DNA of 64,000 nucleotides from an uncultured Hyphomonas sp. (GTDB taxonomy: Bacteria; Pseudomonadota; Alphaproteobacteria; Caulobacterales; Hyphomonadaceae), in assembly GCF_963675305.1 (NCBI RefSeq), contig NZ_OY776147.1, positions 2,108,001-2,172,000 of the forward strand, written 5' to 3'. How positions within the stretch are numbered: the first letter of the stretch is position 1; every line of letters begins with the position of its first letter. A program made the position numbers and the translations under genes. Below, piece by piece: positions 24,961 through 34,857 of this stretch. Under the pieces are notes generated by a model that had not been told where the DNA came from, searched no databases, and saw nothing but the letters and a program-made list of their open reading frames with translations.

Positions 24961-26219
24961 CCTTTGCACTCCATGTGTATCGCGTCCTGACCAGCGCGTT
25001 ATCGCCTTTCCTGGGCTTCGTGCTGAGTGCGCGGGTCAAACAGGGCAAGGAAGACTTCTCGCGCCGGAACGAGCGGATGGCCCGGCACCTGCCGGTGCTG
25101 CGCAATAATGGCGCGCTGGTCTGGCTGCATGGCGCGAGCGTCGGCGAAAGCCGCCTGCTGCTGGAACTCGGCAACCGCCTGCTGGACGAGCGGCCGGACC
25201 TGATGCTGCTGTTCACCAGCCAGACGCAGACCTCTGCCAGGCTGATGGGGCCGATGCTGCCGGACAATGCCGTCTATACAATGGCCCCGGTGGACACGCC
25301 CGCTGCGGCCCGCCGGTTCATTCGTCACTGGAAGCCCAGCCTCTGCATCTTCGGTGAGGGCGAGGTCTGGCCCAATCTGATCCTGGAAGCGGAAAAGGCC
25401 GGCGCGAAGCGTGCACTGGTGAATGCGCGCATGACCGAGAAGTCGGCCCAGGGCTGGCAACGCTTTCACCAGACCTTCCGCGCGCTGGTCGGCCGGTTCG
25501 ACGCCGTCCTCGCCGCCGATGAAGATACCGCCCGGCGCCTCGCCAATTTGATGGGCAAGCCGGTTGTCTGCGCCGGCAACCTGAAATCCGCCCTGCCCCC
25601 GCCATCCGCCAATGACATTGAGCTGCGCCGGATGCATGAGGGCTTCAAGGGCCTGCGCAAATGCTATCTCGCCGCCTCGACGCATGATGGCGAGGAGGCA
25701 CTCTTCCTGGACGCGATGAAGGTTGCGCCGGACGCCGCCCTGATTATCGCGCCACGCCACCCTGAACGCGGGCCGGTCATCGAAGACCTGCTGCGAACGC
25801 GAAACATTCCCTTCGCGCGCCGTTCCCGCGGGGATGTGCCGAACATGAATACGCGGGTCCTGCTGGCCGACACGATGGGCGAGATGGGCATCTGGTTCCG
25901 GCTGGCCGATGCCGTCTATCTGGGCGGCGGGCACACGCCGCAGGTGGGCGGGCACAATCCGCTGGAACCGATCCGCCTCGGCAAGCCTGTGGTCTCCGGC
26001 CCGGACATCTTCAATTTTGCCGACATGATGGAAGACCTGTCGGAGCGCGGTCTGATCCGCCTGCTCAAGACGCCGAAGGCGATCGGCCGGGCGCTGGTGA
26101 CGATGGCACCGCCATCCGGTTCCTCGCTGGATCTGCTGGAATATGAAGCCGATGCGCCCATGCAGGTCACGCTGGAGGCGATCCGCCCGCTGCTGCCGGA
26201 AAAAGGGCTTCTGGAATGA
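24957..26219 (+). CDS. waaA: 3-deoxy-D-manno-octulosonic acid (Kdo) transferase
   Basis: 420 residues. N-terminal membrane anchor (about 8-24), the conserved WLHGASVGESRLL with the proposed catalytic Glu, LLFTSQTQTSARLM, CIFGEGEVWPNLILEAE, and the GT-B C-terminal donor site AVYLGGGHTPQVGGHNPLEP. It adds Kdo to lipid IVA at the inner membrane. Its start overlaps the DUF374 stop (ATGA). Confidence 0.94.
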   Translation: MTFALHVYRVLTSALSPFLGFVLSARVKQGKEDFSRRNERMARHLPVLRNNGALVWLHGASVGESRLLLELGNRLLDERPDLMLLFTSQTQTSARLMGPMLPDNAVYTMAPVDTPAAARRFIRHWKPSLCIFGEGEVWPNLILEAEKAGAKRALVNARMTEKSAQGWQRFHQTFRALVGRFDAVLAADEDTARRLANLMGKPVVCAGNLKSALPPPSANDIELRRMHEGFKGLRKCYLAASTHDGEEALFLDAMKVAPDAALIIAPRHPERGPVIEDLLRTRNIPFARRSRGDVPNMNTRVLLADTMGEMGIWFRLADAVYLGGGHTPQVGGHNPLEPIRLGKPVVSGPDIFNFADMMEDLSERGLIRLLKTPKAIGRALVTMAPPSGSSLDLLEYEADAPMQVTLEAIRPLLPEKGLLE

Positions 26220-27223
26220 AGGCGCCGCATTTCTGGTCGGCCGGCCTTGATCCGCGATCCCGGGAAGCGGCTCCGCTGACCCGCCTGCTGCTGACGCCGC
26301 TGGCGACGCTTTATACGTTCGGCATTCGCCGCAAGCTGGCGGCCGCAGAACCGGAGAAGATCCCGGCACGGATTGTCTGCGTAGGCAATCTCACGGTCGG
26401 CGGCGTCGGGAAAACGCCCATTGTGGAGGCGATCCGGCGCAGGGCAAGCGAAGCCGGCCTGCGCGCGGCCAGCCTCTCGCGCGGCTATGGCGGCACGATG
26501 GAAGGCCCGCTGAAGGTTGACCCGGCCCTCCACTCATCCGCTGAGGTCGGCGACGAACCGCTGATGCTGGCCGCTACGGGAGAAAGCTGGATCGGCAAGG
26601 ACCGTGCAGACGCGGCCCGTGCGATGGCCGCCTACGGGGTGGACCTGATCGTCATGGATGACGGACACCAGAATCCCTCCGTCGCGAAGGACCTGTCCCT
26701 GATCGTGATCGATGCGGCTGCGCCGTTCGGCAATGGCCATGTCCTGCCCAAGGGCCCGCTACGCGAACCCGTCGCCGATGGCCTCGCCCGCGCAGACGGC
26801 GTGATCCTGATGGGCGAAGGTAAGGAACTGACGGCGGTGCAGAAATCCCGCCTGCCTGTCGTGCGAGCTGGGCTCGCCCCTGCCGGCGATGTGCCGGACG
26901 GCCCGCTCGTCGCCTTTGCCGGCATCGGGCGCCCGGTGAAATTCTTCGACAGCCTGACAGAGGCCGGCGCCGACCTGCAGGACAGCGTGCCCTATGGCGA
27001 CCATCACGCCTACACGGCCAGCGATCTGAAATTCCTGCACGACCTGGCCGCCCGCCGCGGGGCTCGCCTGATCACCACGTCAAAAGACCATGTCCGCTTG
27101 CCTGCGGAAGAACGGGCGCGCATTCTTGTCTTTCCCGTCGAAGCCCGCTTTGAAGATGAGGCAGCGCTCACCGCGCTTCTCGCCCCAGTTCTCGCCCTTG
27201 GTCTCACGCCGGATGAAGCATGA
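26216..27223 (+). CDS. lpxK: Tetraacyldisaccharide 4'-kinase
   Basis: 335 residues. Membrane-associated N-terminus, P-loop GNLTVGGVGKTPIVEA at about 59-74, SRGYGG, the DGHQNPS block with catalytic Asp-His, and the C-terminal TTSKDHVRLP. It phosphorylates the 4' position of the lipid A disaccharide with ATP. ATGA overlaps at both ends show translational coupling with waaA and lpxL. Confidence 0.94.
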   Translation: MKAPHFWSAGLDPRSREAAPLTRLLLTPLATLYTFGIRRKLAAAEPEKIPARIVCVGNLTVGGVGKTPIVEAIRRRASEAGLRAASLSRGYGGTMEGPLKVDPALHSSAEVGDEPLMLAATGESWIGKDRADAARAMAAYGVDLIVMDDGHQNPSVAKDLSLIVIDAAAPFGNGHVLPKGPLREPVADGLARADGVILMGEGKELTAVQKSRLPVVRAGLAPAGDVPDGPLVAFAGIGRPVKFFDSLTEAGADLQDSVPYGDHHAYTASDLKFLHDLAARRGARLITTSKDHVRLPAEERARILVFPVEARFEDEAALTALLAPVLALGLTPDEA

Positions 27224-28185
27224 GCGATACGCAGCAGAAAACCGGATATGTCCGCCCGAAGGACATCGATAACCGCGCCAGCTTCTGGCAGCGGGTCCAG
27301 TGGCGGCTGGAAACGATTGCCTGGGACCTGATCTACTGGGCGCCGGTCAAGGCAATGGGGCCGGACCGCGCATCGAACTTTGGCGCCTGGCTGCTGCGCC
27401 GGATCGGGCCGCGCCTGTCGCAGCACAAGACGATGCGCCGGAACCTGAAAATGGCGTTTCCGGACTGGACCGACGAACAAGTCGAAAAGACGGCCCTCGC
27501 CGCCTGGGAGTCTGCCGGGCGCACAGCGGGCGAACTGCCCCACCTGCCGAGCATCGATCCGTACACGTCTGGCCGCGTCGAGATCGTGGGCCTCGACATT
27601 CTGGACCGCATCCGTGACAGCGGAAAGGGCGCCGTCTTCATTTCGGGCCACTTTGCCAATTGGGAAATCATGCCGGCCGCCATCACCAAGCGTATCCCGC
27701 ATGCGGTGATGACATACCGGGCGCTCAATAATCCGCACATTGACCGGCGCATTTCGAAACTGCGCCATGACTACGGCACGGCGATCAATGCCCCGAAAGG
27801 GATCGGCACACGGGAACTGATGCGCGCGCTGGCCAAGGGCTCTCCCATCGCGCTGATGAACGATCAGAAGTTCAATGAAGGCGTCGCCGTTCCCTTCTTC
27901 GGCCGCGACGCCATGACCGCGCCCGGCCCGACCCGGCTGGCCCTGAAATACAAGGTTCCGATCGTACCCGTCTCGACCGTGCGCACCGGCCCTGCCCGGT
28001 TCCGCATCGAATTCCATGAGCCCTATGTGCCTGAGGACACCGGCGATACAGACGCTGACATTCTGCGCTCGGTCACGCGGATCAACAATTTCCTGGAGGC
28101 GCAGGTCCGTGCCCATCCCGGTCAGTGGTTCTGGCAGCATCGCCGCTGGCCCAAGGAAGCCTGGAAAGACGCCGGCGTCACCTGA
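27220..28185 (+). CDS. Lipid A biosynthesis late acyltransferase (LpxL/HtrB family)
   Basis: 321 residues. The HX4E catalytic motif is seen in ISGHFANWEIMPA; other blocks are TYRALNNPHIDRRI, LMNDQKFNEGVAVPFFGRDAMTAPGP and WFWQHRRWP. It transfers a secondary acyl chain onto Kdo2-lipid IVA. Last gene of the chain; no clear intrinsic terminator follows in 28186-28355. Confidence 0.9.
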   Translation: MSDTQQKTGYVRPKDIDNRASFWQRVQWRLETIAWDLIYWAPVKAMGPDRASNFGAWLLRRIGPRLSQHKTMRRNLKMAFPDWTDEQVEKTALAAWESAGRTAGELPHLPSIDPYTSGRVEIVGLDILDRIRDSGKGAVFISGHFANWEIMPAAITKRIPHAVMTYRALNNPHIDRRISKLRHDYGTAINAPKGIGTRELMRALAKGSPIALMNDQKFNEGVAVPFFGRDAMTAPGPTRLALKYKVPIVPVSTVRTGPARFRIEFHEPYVPEDTGDTDADILRSVTRINNFLEAQVRAHPGQWFWQHRRWPKEAWKDAGVT

Positions 28186-28355
28186 AGCCCCGAGCTTTTT
28201 CTAGCGCAACATGGTTTCCAAGTCGGCAACTCTCTGTTCCGAATTCCGCCGTTTCCGGCACCGCTTGCTTAAAATTAGCTAATTATGTTCGCCCGGTAAC
28301 TGCCAGGACGGCAGGGGGATTCACTTAAGACCAGGCGCTCGCCGGGAGGGCACTG

Positions 28356-29585
28356 ATGAACGCATTCCAACTCGACCCATCCATGCTAAAAGGTCCGTCG
28401 GAGAGTTCGCCGCAGATCATTGAATCGTCCCTCAGGGCGATCCGCGAACATCTCGACATGCCGGTGGCGTATCTTTCGCAATTCGTGAACGGCCGCGTTG
28501 TCTACCGCCATGTCGATGCGCCGGGCTACGAACACCTGATCCGCGCCGGCGCCAGCCGCAGCATGGATGAAGGCTATTGCGGCCTCATCGTCGCCGGCCG
28601 CCTGCCGCAGATGATCCCGGACACGTCCGAGAACCAGCTGGCATCGTCCCTGCCGATCACCCGCACGCTGCCGATCGGCTCGCACATCGCCATTCCGATC
28701 CATCTGGAAGATGGCACGACCTATGGCATGTTCGCCTGCCTCAGCCCGAAGCCGAACACCAGCCTCAACTCGCGTGACCTGGAAACAATGCGCCTGTTCG
28801 CAAATCTCGCGACGCAGCAGATCCACGCAAATCACCGCACCGAACGGCTCATGCGCGAGAAGCGCATCCGCATCGAATCCGTGCTGGAAGAGAAAGCCTT
28901 CGAAATCGCCTACCAGCCCATCGTGGACCTTGGCGACATGCAGCCAAAAGGCTTTGAGGCCCTGTCCCGCTTCTCGGCTGAGCCTTACCGGACGCCGGAC
29001 ATCTGGTTCGCAGAGGCCGCCGAAGTCGGTCTCGCCGCCGAACTGGAACTGGCTGCGATCCGCCACGCCGTGCGGGCGCTGAATGTGCTGCCGGCCGATC
29101 AGTATGTGTCGGTGAATGCCTCGCCGCAGACCGTGATCAACCCGGCCTTTGCGCCTGCCTTCGCCGGACTTCCGCTGTCGCGCATCGTGCTTGAGATTAC
29201 CGAACATGCGATCATTGAGGACTATGACCTGTTCACGAAATGCCTCGCCCCGCTGCGCAAGCGCGGCCTGCGCATCGCGGTGGACGATGCCGGCGCCGGA
29301 CACTCGTCGCTGCGCCATATCATCCAGCTGAGCCCGGATTTCGTGAAAGTGGACATCAGCCTGACGCGCAATGTCGATGCAGACCTTGCCCGCCGCGCGC
29401 TGATTTCCGCCCTGCTGCACTACACGCGCGAAACCAGCGCCCAGATCGTTGCCGAAGGCATCGAGACCGAGGCCGAGCTTCGCACGCTGAAACTGCTCGG
29501 CGTCCGCCGCGGCCAGGGCTATTTCCTCGGCCGGCCCAGCATCAATGCGTTTGGCGACATGAAAGCCGAAGCGCGCAAAGCCTGA
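28356..29585 (+). CDS. GAF-EAL cyclic-di-GMP phosphodiesterase
   Basis: 409 residues. GAF sensor domain at about 20-158 (SQFVNGRVVYRH, DEGYCGLIV, IGSHIAIPI), then an EAL domain at about 175-405. Catalytic elements are present: FEALSRF (EAL at 201-203), SVNASP, EITEH, DDAGAGHSS, VKVDISLTR, EGIET and GYFLGRP. The DDAGAG variant of loop 6 still carries both acidic residues, so hydrolysis of c-di-GMP is likely. Transcribed alone with its own terminator. Confidence 0.9.
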   Translation: MNAFQLDPSMLKGPSESSPQIIESSLRAIREHLDMPVAYLSQFVNGRVVYRHVDAPGYEHLIRAGASRSMDEGYCGLIVAGRLPQMIPDTSENQLASSLPITRTLPIGSHIAIPIHLEDGTTYGMFACLSPKPNTSLNSRDLETMRLFANLATQQIHANHRTERLMREKRIRIESVLEEKAFEIAYQPIVDLGDMQPKGFEALSRFSAEPYRTPDIWFAEAAEVGLAAELELAAIRHAVRALNVLPADQYVSVNASPQTVINPAFAPAFAGLPLSRIVLEITEHAIIEDYDLFTKCLAPLRKRGLRIAVDDAGAGHSSLRHIIQLSPDFVKVDISLTRNVDADLARRALISALLHYTRETSAQIVAEGIETEAELRTLKLLGVRRGQGYFLGRPSINAFGDMKAEARKA

Positions 29586-29611
29586 TCCATCCCCGCAAGC
29601 AAACTCTCCAG

Positions 29612-29640
29612 CGCCGGCCTGAATGGGCCGGCGTTTTTTT
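29612..29640 (+). terminator. Intrinsic terminator after the GAF-EAL gene
   Basis: 8-bp stem CGCCGGCC/GGCCGGCG (29612-29619, 29626-29633) with a 6-base loop, followed by seven T (29634-29640). It lies 26 bases past the stop. Confidence 0.92.
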
Positions 29641-29724
29641 ATGCGCCCGCCAGCAGACTGAAGACAGGATTAGACACGCGCGAAAAGGCATCTAATGTCG
29701 AGGCGGCTGAGAGGACGAAACTTC

Positions 29725-30153
29725 ATGCATTACGGACAGATCATTTCCTGCATCGCATTGGCGTCCGGGGCTGCCATGGGGCTCGGCGCCCTGATCTCCC
29801 CGCGCTGGGCGTCCGGCGTGGTGCGACTCGTCGAGGATCCGGCCCCGACACGGCCGGGCGGCTATTCGGAATTCCGGGCCACCTATGGCGGCCTGTTCCT
29901 GATGGCGCACCTGTCGGCCCTTCTGATCGCGCTGAACCTGCCTGCCATCTATGCCGGGTTCGCTGCCCTGCCGCTGGCGCTTGGCTGGATTGGCGCAGGC
30001 ATCGGGCGGCTGGTCTCCCTGTTTGCGGACCGCGACCGGAACCGGGCGAAAGGCCTCATACCGGTCTGGATCCCGCTCGAAATCATCATCGGCCTGGCAA
30101 TCGGTGCCAACCTCATTCAGATCTACGACATCATCCGGACCTTCACGAAATGA
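29725..30153 (+). CDS. Four-span membrane protein, DUF4345-like
   Basis: 142 residues with four hydrophobic helices (about 5-25, 47-66, 70-92 and 112-132). The block FRATYGGLFLMAHLSAL and the following LGWIGAGIGRLVSL resemble DUF4345 proteins, which have no known function. I start at the ATG at 29725 (MHYGQIIS) because the extra upstream residues are polar and unlike the family; the earlier ATG at 29695 remains possible. Its stop overlaps the start of the M20 peptidase gene (ATGA). Confidence 0.7.
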   Translation: MHYGQIISCIALASGAAMGLGALISPRWASGVVRLVEDPAPTRPGGYSEFRATYGGLFLMAHLSALLIALNLPAIYAGFAALPLALGWIGAGIGRLVSLFADRDRNRAKGLIPVWIPLEIIIGLAIGANLIQIYDIIRTFTK

Positions 30154-31532
30154 AACACAGATTCCTCTCCAGCCTCGCCGCCCTTCTTCTTGTCGGCTGT
30201 GTCTCCGCGCCGACCACGGCAAGCGCCGAACAGGTCGATGTCGAGAAAGCGACCGAAATCCTCGGCCAGTCCGTGGCGTTCGACACGGTTGCGGGACGCG
30301 GCAAGGTTCCGGCCTATGCCGAATATCTGGCCAGTGAACTGGAGGCCGGCGGCTTCGCGAAAGAGGACATCGAGATCGTCCCGCTCGGCGAGACCGCCAC
30401 GCTGATCGCCACCTATCACGGCAAGAGCCCGGATTCCCCGATCCTGCTGAACGCGCATATGGACGTTGTGGAGGCAGACCCGGCCGACTGGGAACGCGCC
30501 CCGTTCACGATGGAAACGGATGGCACCTATTATTACGGGCGCGGCGTGCTGGACGACAAATTCGGCCTGACCATGCTGGTCACCACCCTGCTGCGCCTGA
30601 AACGCGAAGGGTTCGAGCCGGAAAACGACATCATCCTTATCCTGACGGGTGATGAAGAAACCGCGCAGAAGACCGCCGAGACAATCGCTCCGCTCTACCG
30701 GAACGCACGCTATGTGCTGAATGCCGATGGTGGTGGCGGCACACTGAATGAAGACGGCACCTACGCCTTCTACAGCCTGCAGGCTGGCGAAAAGACCTAT
30801 GCCGACTTCAAGATCACCATCACCAATCCCGGCGGTCATTCCAGCCGCCCGACCGCGCACAATGCGATTGTCGACATGGCCGGCGTGCTGGAACGGATCG
30901 GCGCCTATAAATTCCCGGTGGAGACAAGCGAGCTGACGCTCGCCTTCTTCGCCGAGACGGCCAAGCGCACGGAGGGGGACCTCGGCGAGGCGATGGCCCG
31001 TTTCGCCGCTGACCCGGCGGATATGGCCGCCGCTGACCGGATCGGGCAGGAGTCTGAATTTGTCGGCATCACGCGAACGACCTGCGTACCGACCGAGATC
31101 ACAGGCGGCCACGCGCCGAACGCCCTGCCGCAAAGCGTGGTAGCAAACATAAATTGCCGCATCTTTCCCGGTATCCCGCCGCGCGACGTGATGGCGAAGC
31201 TGCAGGAACTGGCCGGCGATGGCGCAGACGTGACCTTCCCGGAGGAGTTCCCGCAGTCCGAAACCTCGCCGCTGCACCCGGAAGTCATGGCCGCTCTGCG
31301 CAAGGCGGTGGATGCCCAGGCGCCCGGCCTTCCGATCATCCCGTCCATGTCCGCCGGCACGACGGACGGCCTGTTCTTCCGCAAGGAAGGCATCGACACT
31401 TATGGCGTCACCGGCATCTTCATGAAGCCGTCGGACGAGTATGCCCACGGCCTGAACGAGCGCGTTCCGGTCGCCTCCATCCCCGGCGCGCTGGACCATT
31501 GGTACGTGCTGATCACCGAGCTGTCGAAGTAA
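30150..31532 (+). CDS. M20-family metallopeptidase, predicted lipoprotein
   Basis: 460 residues. Lipoprotein signal with lipobox LVGC (Cys17), so probably anchored in the periplasm. The zinc ligands are visible: His103 and Asp105 in NAHMDVV, the bridging Asp in GRGVLDDKFG, and the catalytic Glu pair in TGDEET. A dimerisation domain lies in the middle (about 215-330) with NPGGHSSRP. Members cleave dipeptides or N-acyl amino acids. Co-translated with the upstream DUF4345-like membrane protein. Confidence 0.9.
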   Translation: MKHRFLSSLAALLLVGCVSAPTTASAEQVDVEKATEILGQSVAFDTVAGRGKVPAYAEYLASELEAGGFAKEDIEIVPLGETATLIATYHGKSPDSPILLNAHMDVVEADPADWERAPFTMETDGTYYYGRGVLDDKFGLTMLVTTLLRLKREGFEPENDIILILTGDEETAQKTAETIAPLYRNARYVLNADGGGGTLNEDGTYAFYSLQAGEKTYADFKITITNPGGHSSRPTAHNAIVDMAGVLERIGAYKFPVETSELTLAFFAETAKRTEGDLGEAMARFAADPADMAAADRIGQESEFVGITRTTCVPTEITGGHAPNALPQSVVANINCRIFPGIPPRDVMAKLQELAGDGADVTFPEEFPQSETSPLHPEVMAALRKAVDAQAPGLPIIPSMSAGTTDGLFFRKEGIDTYGVTGIFMKPSDEYAHGLNERVPVASIPGALDHWYVLITELSK

Positions 31533-31605
31533 GCGACGGCCAAAATCCCTTGCATCGGTGGCCTGGATGACGGATTCGGGCCACTGACATCGAAAGGAAG
31601 CCATC

Positions 31606-32721
31606 ATGACGGAGCGTCGAGAGACGGGCCGCCCGCGCCGCAACCCTGCGGGCGCGAAAGGCAAACCGGGCGGCAGGCCCGCCCCCGGACACAAATCCCC
31701 CAAAGCACGCGGCCCTGCCGCGGAACCCGACTGGAGCGAAGGCGAGCGCATCGCGAAATATCTCGCGCGGGCCGGCGTCGCCTCCCGCCGTGAAGTCGAA
31801 CGCCTGATCGAGGAAGGCAAAGTCAGCGTCGACGGCAAGAAGCTGACCTCCCCCGCCTTCAAGGTGACCGGCAAGGAATTGATCCGCGTCGGCCGGCGCA
31901 TAATCTCGGCGCCGGAAGCGACCCGCGTGTGGCGCTATCACAAGCCCTCCGGCCTGATCACCACCAATGTGGACCCGGAAGGCCGCCGCACGATTTTCGA
32001 CGAGCTGCCGCGCACACTGCCCCGCGTGGTGACCGTTGGCCGTCTCGACCTCACCACCGAAGGCCTGCTGCTGCTCACCAATGATGGTGCACTGGCGCGG
32101 GCACTGGAGCTGCCGTCCAGCGGACTGGAGCGGACCTACCGCGTCCGCGCGCACGGTACGGTGACACCGGAGAAGATCGAGAAGCTCGCCCAGGGCATCA
32201 CGGTCGAAGGCGTGAAGTACCAGCCAATCCGGGCCGTCCTCGACCGGGAAACCGGGGCCAATAACTGGCTGACCGTCACACTGGCCGAAGGCAAGAAGCG
32301 TGAGGTGCGCCGCGCGCTGGAATCGCTGGACCTGATGGTCAACCGGCTGATCCGCATTTCCTACGGCCCGTTCGAACTGGCCGACCTGAAACCCGGCCAG
32401 GTGGATGAAGTGCCGCCGGACCTGCTCGCTGAAGCGATCGGGCACCTCTATGACGGGGTCAAGGGGAATGCTCCGGCACGTCCAGGCAGCAGCAATGCGC
32501 CGCGGAAGCCTACACCACGCGCAGGCAAGCCCGCCCCGAAACCGCCGCTCAAACCGCGTAGCAAAAAGGGCCGCAAGCAGGACGAGGAATGGTCGACCAG
32601 CGCCAAGCCGCCCGCTGCGAAGTCCCCTTCCGCGAAACATCCTTCCGTCAAGTCACGCCTTGGCAGCAAGCCGCCTTCCGGTAAGCTGTCCGGCAACAGA
32701 AAACGCAGCAAGCCACGCTGA
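31606..32721 (+). CDS. 23S rRNA pseudouridine synthase, RluB/RsuA family
   Basis: 371 residues. A basic disordered N-terminus (1-45), S4 RNA-binding domain (about 47-95, ARAGVASRREVERLI), then the pseudouridine synthase domain with catalytic Asp148 in VGRLDLTTEGLLLLTNDG and the C-terminal KREVRRALESL. The last 90 residues are a low-complexity Pro/Lys/Ser-rich tail (repeats like SAKHPS and KPPSGK), common in alphaproteobacterial RluB and probably RNA-binding. RluB modifies helix 89 uridine in 23S rRNA; exact target is by family only. Confidence 0.88.
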   Translation: MTERRETGRPRRNPAGAKGKPGGRPAPGHKSPKARGPAAEPDWSEGERIAKYLARAGVASRREVERLIEEGKVSVDGKKLTSPAFKVTGKELIRVGRRIISAPEATRVWRYHKPSGLITTNVDPEGRRTIFDELPRTLPRVVTVGRLDLTTEGLLLLTNDGALARALELPSSGLERTYRVRAHGTVTPEKIEKLAQGITVEGVKYQPIRAVLDRETGANNWLTVTLAEGKKREVRRALESLDLMVNRLIRISYGPFELADLKPGQVDEVPPDLLAEAIGHLYDGVKGNAPARPGSSNAPRKPTPRAGKPAPKPPLKPRSKKGRKQDEEWSTSAKPPAAKSPSAKHPSVKSRLGSKPPSGKLSGNRKRSKPR

Positions 32722-32770
32722 GACGGCGCACAAATGCCGCCCGTGGTCATCGCCATAAGGGAGGCATTAC

Positions 32771-34102
32771 ATGACGCTTCAGAATGTAACCGACACCTAC
32801 CAGCAGGAAGTCCCGCCGCAGGCGCCTTCCAACGCGCCCGTGTTTGATCTCGCTCCGCCGGTGAACCTTACCGATCCGGAAGTGTTTTCCAGTCATGGCG
32901 GCTACACGCATGAGGCTTTCGCCCTGATGCGGGAGAAGGCCCCGGTCATGTGGCACCCGGAACAGGCCGCCGCCGGCTTCTGGGCGGTCACCTCCTATGA
33001 TCTGGTCAAGACAGTGGAGCTGGACCCGGCGACTTACTCGTCCCAGCGCGGCGGCATCCTGATGACCTATGGCCTGCCGGACCAGCCGCGCCATCCGCTG
33101 CTCCATTCTTCCAGCCTCAACAGCCTGATCAATCTCGACCGGCCCTATCACACGCCGCTTCGCATGGAGCACATGCACTTCTTCCGCCCCGGCTTCGTCG
33201 CGGAATTGCGAAAGCGCGTGGACGCCTATGTGACCGAACTGCTCGACGCGATGGAGAAACAGGGCCCGGTGGTCGACATGGTGGAAATGTTCTCCGCCGA
33301 ACTGCCGCTGTTCACCTTATGTGAAATCCTCGGCGTCCCGGCGGCCGACCGGCCGAAACTGGTCCACTGGATGCACTTCCTGGAAACCTCGCAATACCGG
33401 GCCCAGCAGGAAGGCCTCGGCAATGTGACGCCGGAAGAGATGATGGAGTTCATCAACGAAATCCAGGCAATGTTCGATTTCGGCCGGCACCTCCTGGCCG
33501 AACGTCGGAAGGAGCCGAAAGAGGACCTGCTCTCCGCCATCGCCAATGTCGAGATCGACGGTAAACCGCTGAGCCCGGAATTCCTGGACGGCTCATGGCT
33601 GCTGATCGTGTTTGCGGGCAATGATACGACGCGTAACTCCCTCTCCGGAACGATGCGCCTGCTGACGGAATTCCCGGACCAAGAAGCGAAGCTGCAGGCC
33701 AATCCGGACCTGTTCCCGAACTTCGTCCACGAAGCGATCCGCATGGTCTCCCCGGTCACCTATATGCGCCGCACGGCCACGACGGATACGGAACTCGGCG
33801 GCCAGCCCATCGCGGAGGGCGACAAGGTGGTCATGTACTACGCCGCTGCCAATCGGGACCCGTCAAAATTCCCGGACCCGAACCGCTTCGACATCACCCG
33901 TGAAAATGCGAAAGAGCACCTCGCCTTCGGTCATGGGCCGCATGTCTGCTTGGGACAGCGTGTTGCCAACATGCAGCTGGAAGCGGCTTACCGGCAGATC
34001 CTGTCGCGCTTTCCGGATGTAAAATGGACCGGCGAGCAGACCATCGCACCGAACAATTTCGTTCACGCCATCTCCAGCCTCATGGTGGACCTTGGAACAT
34101 GA
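32771..34102 (+). CDS. Cytochrome P450
   Basis: 443 residues, soluble bacterial P450. I-helix FAGNDTTRNSLSG, K-helix ExxR in HEAIRMVSP, and heme loop FGHGPHVCLGQRVA with the thiolate Cys393. No redox partner (ferredoxin or reductase) is encoded beside it. It begins a tightly coupled set with a crotonase, a DUF2855 protein and a CoA-transferase, suggesting oxidation of a fatty, terpenoid or steroid-like acid that is then handled as a CoA ester. Substrate unknown. GGGAGGC ribosome site. Confidence 0.92.
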   Translation: MTLQNVTDTYQQEVPPQAPSNAPVFDLAPPVNLTDPEVFSSHGGYTHEAFALMREKAPVMWHPEQAAAGFWAVTSYDLVKTVELDPATYSSQRGGILMTYGLPDQPRHPLLHSSSLNSLINLDRPYHTPLRMEHMHFFRPGFVAELRKRVDAYVTELLDAMEKQGPVVDMVEMFSAELPLFTLCEILGVPAADRPKLVHWMHFLETSQYRAQQEGLGNVTPEEMMEFINEIQAMFDFGRHLLAERRKEPKEDLLSAIANVEIDGKPLSPEFLDGSWLLIVFAGNDTTRNSLSGTMRLLTEFPDQEAKLQANPDLFPNFVHEAIRMVSPVTYMRRTATTDTELGGQPIAEGDKVVMYYAAANRDPSKFPDPNRFDITRENAKEHLAFGHGPHVCLGQRVANMQLEAAYRQILSRFPDVKWTGEQTIAPNNFVHAISSLMVDLGT

Positions 34103-34857
34103 CTGACGCGCTCGTTACCCGCCAGGACAAGGATGGCTGCGCCATCCTCACCCTGAACCGCCCGGACAAGCTGAACGCCCTGACAGTTGGCATGTTCCGC
34201 GAACTCCGCGCGCATGTGTCCGATCTCTACAAGGACGACACAATCGGTTGCGTGGTGCTGCGCGGCGCCGGGAAATGCTTTTCCGCCGGGCACGACCTTG
34301 CCGACATTGCCGAGGGCGAAGCGGTGCCATCGCGCGGCTGGCATTCCGAAACGCTGCGCCTGATGGAGCGCCTGCCAAAGCCGGTGATCGCAGCCGTGCA
34401 TGGGCATTGCTATACCGGCGCGCTGGAAGTCGCCCTGGCCGCAGACTTCATCATCGCCGCCGAAAGCGCGCGTTTCGGTGACACACACGCCAAATGGGCG
34501 CTGACCCCGATCTGGGGCATGAGCCAGCGCCTGCCGCGCCGGGTTGGCATCGCGACGGCCAAGCGCCTTATGTTCACAGCGGAAATGATCCGCGCAGACG
34601 AAGCCTTCCGCATCGGCCTGACCGAGATGGTGGTGCCGGATGCCGAGTTCGACGCAGCAATCGAAAAACTGGCGGGACAGATCACGGAAAACTCTGCCTT
34701 TTCTCATACCGCCAACAAGCGCCTTCTGGAAGCCACCGATGCACGCGATATGGACAGCGGCCTGCAATGGGAGGTACTCAACAGTGAGGGCGTGGGGCCT
34801 GACATGCAGGCTCGAATCGGGGCCTTTACAGGGAAGTCACCGAAAGCGAAAACATGA
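34099..34857 (+). CDS. Crotonase (enoyl-CoA hydratase/isomerase) family protein
   Basis: 252 residues. N-terminal AILTLNRPDKLNAL, oxyanion-hole block CFSAGHDLADI, and HGHCYTGALEVALAADFIIA. The Glu equivalent to rat Glu144 is present (ALE), but the second hydratase Glu (Glu164, usually in QPE) is replaced in FGDTHAKW, so it may not be a simple hydratase. The ATG at 34099 overlaps the P450 stop (ATGA); the longer frame lies inside the P450 gene. Confidence 0.88.
   Translation: MTDALVTRQDKDGCAILTLNRPDKLNALTVGMFRELRAHVSDLYKDDTIGCVVLRGAGKCFSAGHDLADIAEGEAVPSRGWHSETLRLMERLPKPVIAAVHGHCYTGALEVALAADFIIAAESARFGDTHAKWALTPIWGMSQRLPRRVGIATAKRLMFTAEMIRADEAFRIGLTEMVVPDAEFDAAIEKLAGQITENSAFSHTANKRLLEATDARDMDSGLQWEVLNSEGVGPDMQARIGAFTGKSPKAKT

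Noticed and set aside
24999..26369. 456-codon minus-strand frame
   Set aside because: Antisense of waaA; the real gene has clear motifs and ATGA coupling to both neighbours.
28269..28283. TTAA-N7-TAAT upstream of the GAF-EAL gene as a CtrA site
   Set aside because: Two mismatches from TTAA-N7-TTAA in the second half; such sequences are expected by chance in AT-rich intergenic DNA.
30123..31901. 592-codon minus-strand frame
   Set aside because: Antisense of the M20 peptidase and rluB genes; low-complexity shadow composition.
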